From Mesoaciditogaceae bacterium (lineage in GTDB: Bacteria > Thermotogota > Thermotogae > Mesoaciditogales > Mesoaciditogaceae), in the NCBI GenBank assembly GCA_015486145.1, contig WFSH01000096.1, positions 1-20,058 of the forward strand: 20,058 nt of DNA, in the 5' to 3' direction. Shown here piece by piece: positions 14,796 to 20,058 of this stretch. The translations under genes and the position numbers were made by a program. Within the stretch, counting starts at the first letter, position 1. Each line of letters opens with the position of its first letter. Under the pieces are notes generated by a model. That model did not search any database. It had not been told where the DNA came from and was given only the letters and a program-made list of their open reading frames with translations.

Positions 14796-17456
14796 TTATT
14801 TGCTTTGTTTTAATTGGATAGTTGATTGAGCTGCTGCAAGTCTTGCAATAGGTACCCTGTACGGTGAACAGCTCACATAATCCAATCCTATCTCATCAAC
14901 GATCTTAATAGAATCAGGATCCCCTCCGTGCTCTCCACATATTCCAAGTTCAAGATTTGGATTTGTACTCTTACCTTTTTCCTTAGCCATCTTTATCAGA
15001 GAACCAACCCCGTCTTTATCAAGTGTCTTGAATGGATCCACATTCAAAATACCCTTTTCGAGATAGTCGTTGAGGAATTTTCCACTATCATCCCTGCTGA
15101 ATCCAAATGTCATCTGCGTCAGATCGTTTGTGCCAAAGGAGAAAAAGTCAGCTTCTGAGGCTATTTGATCGGCTGTCACAGCCGCCCTCGGTACCTCTAT
15201 CATCGTTCCAACAAGGTATTCAATATTTACCCCGCTTTTCTCGATCAACTCATCTGCGGTTTTCGTAATTATGTTTTTAACATAACGCAATTCGCTGAGA
15301 AGCCCCACGAGAGGAACCATGATCTCTACTTTGACTTCCACATTTTCTTCCTTCTTCAATTCTATCGCCGCAAGTATGATTGCTTTCGTTTGCATAACCG
15401 CTATTTCTGGATAGGTGATCGTCAATCGGCACCCTCTGTGACCCATCATGGGATTGAATTCGTGAAGTGATTCAACGATTTCTTGGACTCTTTCAAATGA
15501 AATGTTAAGATCCTTGGCGAGCCTTCTTTGGGCATCCTCTTCTTTGGGCAAAAATTCATGCAACGGAGGATCTATCAATCTGATCGTAACTGGCAAATCT
15601 TTCATTTCTCTGAATATACCTTTAAAATCTTCCTTTTGCATGGGAAGAAGCTTCTCGAGTGCCTTTTCCCTTTGCTCGGTTGTTTCTGAAGCGATCATTT
15701 CACGGACAGCTGGAATCCTATCGTTGTCAAAAAACATATGTTCTGTGCGGCAAAGACCTATTCCTTCAGCTCCAAATCTCCTTGCCGTCATGGCATCGTG
15801 AGGTGTGTCAGCATTGGTACGTATCTCCAGTCTGCGTATCTCATCAGCCAAACTCAACAAAGTTGCCAGTTCACCTTCAAGTCCTTCAGGCTTGATCGCC
15901 TTTATACTTCCAAGAAAGACTTCGCCAGTAGAACCGTCTATTGATAGCCAGTCTCCCTCTTTAACGGTCAAATTTCCCACTTTGAACATGCCGTTTTCTT
16001 CATCAACCTCTATAGCTTCACAACCAACAACGGCACATTTTCCCATTCCACGGGCAACGACAGCTGCATGTGATGTTCTTCCACCACGTGCGGTTAAAAT
16101 ACCTTGCGCAGCCACCATTCCAGCCAAATCTTCCGGAGAAGTTTCTGGCCTGACAAGAAGTATCGGTTCATTTTTACCACGTTCTTCAGCAACTTTTGCT
16201 GAGAAAACGACTTTTCCAGTTGCAGCTCCAGGTGAGGCTGGCAATCCCTTCGCAATTAATCTATTTTCTTCCATTGCACGCTTTTTCTCATCCAAAACGA
16301 ACATCGGATGAAGAAGCTGATCCACATGATCCGGCGTAACCCTCATAACGGCTTCTTCTTTAGTAATGAGACCCTCATTAACCATGTCAACCGCAACTTT
16401 AACTGCCGCTCTTGCGGTCCGCTTGGCAGATCTTGTTTGAAGCATGTAAAGTTTACCATTTTCGACGGTGAACTCCACATCTTGCATATCCTTGTAATGT
16501 TTCTCAAGCACCTCAAATATGTTGAAAAGCTCATTGTAAGCCTCTTCTGAAACTTTTCGCAATCCTTCCAAACTTTCCGGTGTTCTTATACCTGCCACAA
16601 CGTCTTCACCTTGGGCGTTTCTCAAAAATTCACCGTAGCGACGTTTCTCGCCAGTGGATGGATCTCGCGTGAATCCCACACCGGTTCCACTGTTGTCTCC
16701 CATGTTTCCAAAGACCATGGAGACCACACTCACCGCTGTCCCGAGAAGTGAACCCTCTGGAATTTTGTTAAGTCTTCTGTAATCAACGGCTCTTTTGTTC
16801 ATCCAAGAACCAAAAACGGCATCTATCGCTATCCAAAGTTGTTTCATGGGATCTTGAGGAAATTCTTTACCTTCTTTCTTGTAAAGAGCTTTGTAACGTT
16901 CCACAAGCTCTTTAAGATCCTCAACGTTCATTTCAGTATCAAGCTTGATTCCACGTTTTTCTTTAATAGCTTCAATCTCTCTCTCGAACTTCGCGTGTTC
17001 TATTCCAAGCGCAACGTCTCCAAACATTTGGATAAATCTTCTGTAAGCATCGTAAGCGAATCTTTCATTCCCAGTCAACTTTGCAAGTCCGCTAACCGTC
17101 TCATCGTTAAGACCAAGATTAAGTATGGTATCCATCATTCCGGGCATCGAAACAGCAGCTCCCGACCTGACAGAAACCAAAAGTGGGTTGTTTGGATCTC
17201 CAAAGTTCTTTCCGGATACTCTTTCGAGCTCTTTGAGATTCTTTTCAACCTCTTCTTTAAGGCCTTCGGGATATGTTTTTGAATGTTTGTAATAATAATC
17301 ACAAACCTCAGCACTTATCGTGAACCCCGGAGGAACTGGTATCCCGAGACTGGTCATCTCGGCTAAGTTAGCTCCTTTCCCACCAAGAATGTTTTTCATT
17401 TTAGCATTGCCTTCCGCTTTTCCTTTTGCGAAGAAATACACGTACTTTTCCGACAT
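14796..17456 (-). CDS. ppdK: Pyruvate, phosphate dikinase
   Basis: The 886-residue enzyme interconverts pyruvate, ATP and phosphate with PEP, AMP and pyrophosphate. The order is an N-terminal nucleotide-binding domain (GGKGANLAEMTSLGIPVPPG at about 26-45), the swivelling phosphohistidine domain with H463 in GGRTSHAAVVARGMG, and the PEP/pyruvate barrel. The barrel carries FFSFGTNDLTQMTFGFSRDD and the catalytic C840 in GICGEHGGDP. All catalytic residues are present and the length is normal. The ATG at 17456 is preceded by GGGAGGTG. It lies 66 bases after rplT without a clear promoter, so it may be an extension of the infC operon. In anaerobes the enzyme often runs toward pyruvate to save ATP in glycolysis. 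Confidence 0.97.
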   Translation of the reverse strand: MSEKYVYFFAKGKAEGNAKMKNILGGKGANLAEMTSLGIPVPPGFTISAEVCDYYYKHSKTYPEGLKEEVEKNLKELERVSGKNFGDPNNPLLVSVRSGAAVSMPGMMDTILNLGLNDETVSGLAKLTGNERFAYDAYRRFIQMFGDVALGIEHAKFEREIEAIKEKRGIKLDTEMNVEDLKELVERYKALYKKEGKEFPQDPMKQLWIAIDAVFGSWMNKRAVDYRRLNKIPEGSLLGTAVSVVSMVFGNMGDNSGTGVGFTRDPSTGEKRRYGEFLRNAQGEDVVAGIRTPESLEGLRKVSEEAYNELFNIFEVLEKHYKDMQDVEFTVENGKLYMLQTRSAKRTARAAVKVAVDMVNEGLITKEEAVMRVTPDHVDQLLHPMFVLDEKKRAMEENRLIAKGLPASPGAATGKVVFSAKVAEERGKNEPILLVRPETSPEDLAGMVAAQGILTARGGRTSHAAVVARGMGKCAVVGCEAIEVDEENGMFKVGNLTVKEGDWLSIDGSTGEVFLGSIKAIKPEGLEGELATLLSLADEIRRLEIRTNADTPHDAMTARRFGAEGIGLCRTEHMFFDNDRIPAVREMIASETTEQREKALEKLLPMQKEDFKGIFREMKDLPVTIRLIDPPLHEFLPKEEDAQRRLAKDLNISFERVQEIVESLHEFNPMMGHRGCRLTITYPEIAVMQTKAIILAAIELKKEENVEVKVEIMVPLVGLLSELRYVKNIITKTADELIEKSGVNIEYLVGTMIEVPRAAVTADQIASEADFFSFGTNDLTQMTFGFSRDDSGKFLNDYLEKGILNVDPFKTLDKDGVGSLIKMAKEKGKSTNPNLELGICGEHGGDPDSIKIVDEIGLDYVSCSPYRVPIARLAAAQSTIQLKQSK

Positions 17457-17476
17457 TTCCTACACCTCCCGATTCA

Positions 17477-17505
17477 GAACGCCATTGCATTCAAAAACTG
17501 CGTTC
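17477..17505 (-). promoter_or_regulatory. Hairpin upstream of the ppdK ribosome binding site
   Basis: GAACGC and GCGTTC form a perfect six-base-pair stem around a 17-base loop in the rplT-ppdK gap. No T-run follows, so it is not a good terminator. A 15-codon frame starting at the ATG at 17507 spans the hairpin and ends in a TAG three bases before the ppdK start, but it has no ribosome binding site. Confidence 0.3.
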
Positions 17506-17522
17506 ATTTTTCAAATATTTTT

Positions 17523-17885
17523 TTATTGTTGAACGGACAGCTGCTTTTTGGCAATCTCAACGTAAGAATTGAACGTGTTTAAATCCGAAACGGCAAGATC
17601 TGCAAGCATTTTTCTGTTAATTTTTACTCCGGCAAGATTCAATCCGTGAATAAGATCGCTGTATTTAAGGCCAGCATTCCTCGCGGCAATATTTATCCTC
17701 GTTATCCACAAGGCTCTCATATCTCTCTTCTTCACTTTTCTTCCCGCATAAGCGTAAACACCGGAACGAGTTACCGATTCTTTCGCGAGTCTATAACGCG
17801 TACCTCTTGCCCCACGGTAACCTTTAGCCGCTTTGAGAACTTTAGAATGTTTCTTTCTTTTTACAGTGCCTCTTTTTATTCTCAT
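17523..17885 (-). CDS. rplT: Large-subunit ribosomal protein L20
   Basis: The 120-residue, very basic protein is L20, which binds 23S rRNA early in 50S assembly. Family segments are KRKKHSKVLKAAKGYRGARG at 10-29, RDMRALWITRINIAARNAGL at about 55-74, and NRKMLADLAVSD. In many bacteria L20 also represses its own operon by binding the messenger. It is the third gene of infC-rpmI-rplT, 17 bases after rpmI. The ATG at 17885 has AAGGATG upstream. Confidence 0.97.
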   Translation of the reverse strand: MRIKRGTVKRKKHSKVLKAAKGYRGARGTRYRLAKESVTRSGVYAYAGRKVKKRDMRALWITRINIAARNAGLKYSDLIHGLNLAGVKINRKMLADLAVSDLNTFNSYVEIAKKQLSVQQ

Positions 17886-17902
17886 AGTTTCACATCCTTA
17901 AT

Positions 17903-18100
17903 TCATATTCCAAGAGCTCTTTTGATCCTTGGCTTATCGGCTGAGGAAACGTTTGAGCCAATGTTCAATCTCCTCTTTCTCGAAGAGCTTTTGTGATAGT
18001 TTTTATGATTTCTGTTGGCTGATTGATATACCAATTTCCCATTTCTTGTGACTCGGAATCTTTTTGCCACGCTTCGATTGGTTTTCATTTTCAATCTCAT
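17903..18100 (-). CDS. rpmI: Large-subunit ribosomal protein L35
   Basis: The 65-residue basic protein has the L35 start KMKTNRSVAKRFRVTRNGKL and an arginine/lysine-rich middle. The C-terminal segment is SSADKPRIKRALG. It sits between infC and rplT, the conserved bacterial order. AAGGAGG lies 11 bases before the ATG at 18100, inside the infC end; the intergenic gap is only three bases, so translation is probably coupled. Confidence 0.97.
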   Translation of the reverse strand: MRLKMKTNRSVAKRFRVTRNGKLVYQSANRNHKNYHKSSSRKRRLNIGSNVSSADKPRIKRALGI

Positions 18101-18103
18101 CTT

Positions 18104-18631
18104 TTAATCATCCTCCTTAGCTGAAACCTTTTTAGGTTTGAGTCCCATTCGCATGTCTCTTCCTTCCAAAACTGGCGGAGATTCCACTTCTGCTATGTCC
18201 GAAAGGTCTTTTGCAATACGATCGAGAATTTCTCTTCCCTTGTCGGTAAAAGCCATCTCACGACCCCGAAACATGATCGTAATTCTCACCTTGTTGCCAG
18301 CTTTCAAAAATCTCTTGACATGTGATAGCTTGGTTTGATAATCGTGCTCATCGATCTTTGGACGGAATTTCATCTGCTTTAAAACGTTGGAGCTGAGTTT
18401 AACCTTTTTCTGTTTTTTGCTCTGTTCATACATGTAACGACCAAAATCCATTATCTTACAAACTGGTGGTTTTGCACCTGGAGAAACCACAACAAGATCA
18501 AGGCCATATCTCTTTGCCCTTTCAAGAGCTTCTCTGGTTGGGACCACCCCTATCTGCGCCCCATCAGGGCCTATTAAACGAACCGTGGAATAGTGAATCT
18601 CCTCATTTTTCATTGGCCCAGCTTTTCTAAT
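18104..18631 (-). CDS. infC: Translation initiation factor IF-3
   Basis: IF-3 binds the 30S subunit, keeps it apart from 50S and checks start-codon fidelity. Landmarks are VRLIGPDGAQIGVVPTREAL, then PPVCKIMDFGRYMYEQSKKQ, the linker, MKFRPKIDEHDYQTKL, and VESPPVLEGRDMRMGLKPKK at the end. I place the start at an ATT at 18629-18631. It has AAAGGGTG eight bases upstream and gives an N-terminus of normal length (175 residues). IF-3 genes are known for AUU starts, used for self-repression. The frame stays open upstream to a GTG at 18673 and an ATG at 18667, but neither has a good ribosome binding site and both would add an odd extension. The downstream ATG at 18613 has none either. Confidence 0.93.
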   Translation of the reverse strand: MRKAGPMKNEEIHYSTVRLIGPDGAQIGVVPTREALERAKRYGLDLVVVSPGAKPPVCKIMDFGRYMYEQSKKQKKVKLSSNVLKQMKFRPKIDEHDYQTKLSHVKRFLKAGNKVRITIMFRGREMAFTDKGREILDRIAKDLSDIAEVESPPVLEGRDMRMGLKPKKVSAKEDD

Positions 18632-18724
18632 GTTTATCACACCCTTTACAAAAAAATTAGGTGGCATTGCCACCCATTGTACACTTCACTCTACATTGTT
18701 AAAATCACAACAACCTCTTTCCCT

Positions 18725-18752
18725 AAGGTGGAGGTGAGAAGCGGTGGCTTCT
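18725..18752 (-). promoter_or_regulatory. infC leader: hairpin followed by a CACCTCCACCTT tract
   Basis: On the minus strand AGAAGC-CACC-GCTTCT forms a perfect small hairpin (18737-18752) just after the tRNA 3' end. It is followed by CACCTCCACCTT (18725-18736), which contains ACCTCC, the same as the anti-ribosome-binding-site end of 16S rRNA. CACCTT could pair, with one bulge, with the AAAGGGTG before the infC start. This suggests, but does not show, a switchable leader. There is no T-run, so the tRNA and infC may share one transcript. Confidence 0.3.
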
Positions 18753-18759
18753 ACTTTTA

Positions 18760-18835
18760 TGGTGGGCCATGCAGGGTTCGAACCTGCGGCCTACTGATTA
18801 AGAGTCAGTTGCTCTACCAGCTGAGCTAATGGCCC
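18760..18835 (-). tRNA. tRNA-Lys (anticodon CTT)
   Basis: The complete 76-base cloverleaf is on the minus strand. The acceptor stem is GGGCCAT/ATGGCCC, the D arm GCTC...GAGC with AGCTGGTA, the anticodon arm CTGA-CTCTTAA-TCAG with anticodon CTT, and the T arm GCAGG-TTCGAAC-CCTGC. Discriminator A and an encoded CCA follow. It reads AAG codons. It lies directly behind a near-consensus promoter and 87 bases before the infC frame. Confidence 0.97.
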
Positions 18836-18855
18836 TTTCAATTTTGACATTTAGT

Positions 18856-18884
18856 ATTTTACACCCAAACATGAAACATGTCAA
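18856..18884 (-). promoter_or_regulatory. Strong sigma-A promoter for tRNA-Lys and probably infC-rpmI-rplT
   Basis: On the minus strand a perfect TTGACA (18879-18884) is followed by 17 bases and TAAAAT (18856-18861). Transcription should begin near 18849, about 14 bases before the tRNA 5' end. This is the strongest promoter seen in the window, and no other is evident before infC. Confidence 0.8.
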
Positions 18885-18985
18885 GAAAACGAATTGTTTC
18901 TTAGCCTTTGTTTCAAAACAGCCATGAAATTCAACGGCTATTCCAGCCACCGAGCCGGCATCTGTAAAAAGTCAAGAAGTATATT

Positions 18986-19016
18986 CAAAAAAGCTCCCAC
19001 CTTGAAAGTGGGAGCT
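18986..19016 (-). terminator. Intrinsic terminator of the solute-binding protein gene
   Basis: On the minus strand AGCTCCCAC and GTGGGAGCT form a perfect nine-base-pair GC-rich stem around a seven-base loop. A run of six T follows (the last T of the stem plus five more). It lies about 24 bases after the stop of the binding-protein gene and separates it from the tRNA promoter. Confidence 0.9.
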
Positions 19017-19039
19017 CTCATCATCTCAACAACCGTTCT

Positions 19040-20058
19040 TTATTTCTTATACAGTTTGTAGAAGAGTAGTTCTTTGTTGAACATGGGATTGTAATTATCC
19101 GGATAAAGTCCCTTCAACCAGCTTCTGGAAACAATTTGGCGAGATGGTTGAATGAGCCACATCATAGTTGCGTACTTGTAAGATAACAAATTAAGCTCTT
19201 CATAGATCTTTTGCCGTTTGGCTGGATCGGTAACCTTCATGGATTTGGTGATGAGTGGATCGAATTCTTTTTTGGCAAGAGCAATGAAGTTCTTTCCAAG
19301 AGACGCACCGTATGGACCACTTGAAGCAAGGTAAGGATATGCAAAATCATATGGTCCTGCATAATCGGCAAACCAATCTAACGCGTATATTGGCAAACTC
19401 CCATTCACTTGATCATCCAACAACGAAGCCCAAAGTAATCCAACCGGTACTACTCTGAATTTCGGATTTATTCTTCGCGCATAACTACTCAACATTTGAG
19501 CCGCCATTTGCATCGTTTGATCGGTCACGTTATAAGCAACGGCCACTTTAAAGCCAACCTTCCACAATTTTCCATTGTAAGCCTTCTTAAAGTACTCTAT
19601 CGCTTTGTTGAGATCAAAATTGTAAGAAGGTGTGTTGCTGCTGTATCCCAATAATCCCTTGGGGATAGGACTGTTGGGATGTATACCCTGACCATACCAA
19701 ACATCTTTTATGTACGTCTTGTATGGGAACAGATACTCGAACGCTTTTCTGACATCTATATTTGAGAAGAAATCCGGTGGAACGCCGTTTCCGTTCAGTT
19801 TTCCTGAATACAAGAATTTACTGTGCGGCTGAACGTTGAAGTTGAAGAAGAAATTGTAGATGCCCAGGACGGGAATACTTTTACTGACATTCACATTTTT
19901 CACATTGATCACTTGTTTGAGGAATGAAGGTGGAACTGTGATAACATCCGCATTTCCTCTGAGTAAATCCAATTTTCTTGTGGTGAACTCCTTGATCACC
20001 TTTATTATCGCGTATTTGATCTTCGCAGGTCCAGCCCAATAATTGTCGAATCTTTTCA
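19040..20058 (-). CDS. ABC transporter solute-binding protein, family 5 (C-terminal 338 residues)
   Basis: The frame is open to the right edge, so the N-terminus with its signal peptide lies outside the window. The visible part begins KRFDNYWAGPAKIKYAIIKV, the standard core of the family 5 (peptide/nickel/oligosaccharide) binding proteins. It continues with TTRKLDLLRGNADVITVPPS, VRKAFEYLFPYKTYIKDVWY, GLLGYSSNTPSYNFDLNKAI and IYALDWFADYAGPYDFAYPY. These proteins capture ligand outside the membrane for an ABC permease. In Thermotogota-like bacteria many family 5 members bind oligosaccharides rather than peptides, so the substrate is open. The gene ends in a strong terminator. The permease genes are not visible, so they lie elsewhere or upstream beyond the edge. 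Confidence 0.9.
   Translation of the reverse strand, partial: KRFDNYWAGPAKIKYAIIKVIKEFTTRKLDLLRGNADVITVPPSFLKQVINVKNVNVSKSIPVLGIYNFFFNFNVQPHSKFLYSGKLNGNGVPPDFFSNIDVRKAFEYLFPYKTYIKDVWYGQGIHPNSPIPKGLLGYSSNTPSYNFDLNKAIEYFKKAYNGKLWKVGFKVAVAYNVTDQTMQMAAQMLSSYARRINPKFRVVPVGLLWASLLDDQVNGSLPIYALDWFADYAGPYDFAYPYLASSGPYGASLGKNFIALAKKEFDPLITKSMKVTDPAKRQKIYEELNLLSYKYATMMWLIQPSRQIVSRSWLKGLYPDNYNPMFNKELLFYKLYKK

Noticed and set aside
15805..16311. Long plus-strand frame of 168 codons inside ppdK
   Set aside because: It is a mirror frame of the conserved dikinase, whose residues fully explain the sequence; no independent signals were found.
18900..18980. Possible small frame or hairpin in the gap between the tRNA promoter and the binding-protein terminator
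   Set aside because: Only a four- to five-base stem (AGCC/GGCT) and very short frames are present; too weak to support.

Overview
The window is a compact bacterial chromosome segment of moderate to low GC content. Genes are densely packed, often overlap, and several use GTG or TTG starts. Features that suggest an anaerobic, probably thermophilic member of the Thermotogota are the two-subunit glycyl-tRNA synthetase, a ferredoxin-dependent 2-oxoacid oxidoreductase, a sodium-pump decarboxylase beta subunit, pyruvate phosphate dikinase, a family 5 solute-binding protein and the L35/IF-3 sequences. This placement is an inference from protein style; the genus cannot be read from the sequence.

Left end (1-1377). 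A minus-strand pair runs off the left edge: a small membrane ORF whose stop overlaps the start of a secreted protein by ATGA. Divergent from it, behind a good promoter, lies a MntA-HepT type VII toxin-antitoxin pair with a nucleotidyltransferase antitoxin and a HEPN ribonuclease toxin.

Plus-strand gene string (1526-10629). The order is Mut7-C-like protein, a large cytosolic GAF/PAS histidine kinase, a receiver-only response regulator, ileS, glyQ and glyS. Most junctions overlap or are only a few bases wide, so the signalling genes and the aminoacyl-tRNA synthetases are probably co-transcribed, with a possible internal promoter before the regulator. The Mut7-C protein lacks the usual LTRD aspartate.

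Middle (10630-11289). A 73-base inverted-repeat element follows glyS. Then come a promoter, a leader with a perfect hairpin, and panD. The panD gene runs head-on into the next operon, and the 3' ends overlap by 17 bases.

Minus-strand block (18884 down to 11273). A strong promoter drives tRNA-Lys(CTT), followed by the conserved infC-rpmI-rplT operon, ppdK, a weak terminator, then oadB-korD-korA and an EamA permease. IF-3 most likely starts at AUU. The metabolic genes sit at the PEP/pyruvate/oxaloacetate/2-oxoglutarate node, but the korB and oadA partners are absent here.

Right end (18986-20058). A family 5 ABC-transporter binding protein, with a clear terminator, enters from beyond the right edge on the minus strand.

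No rRNA, CRISPR array, insertion sequence, integrase or phage gene was seen. The less ordinary items are the toxin-antitoxin pair, the altered Mut7-C protein with its apparently leaderless promoter, the kinase/receiver pair tied to tRNA synthetase genes, the orphan korDA, the AUU start of infC, and the unexplained element after glyS.
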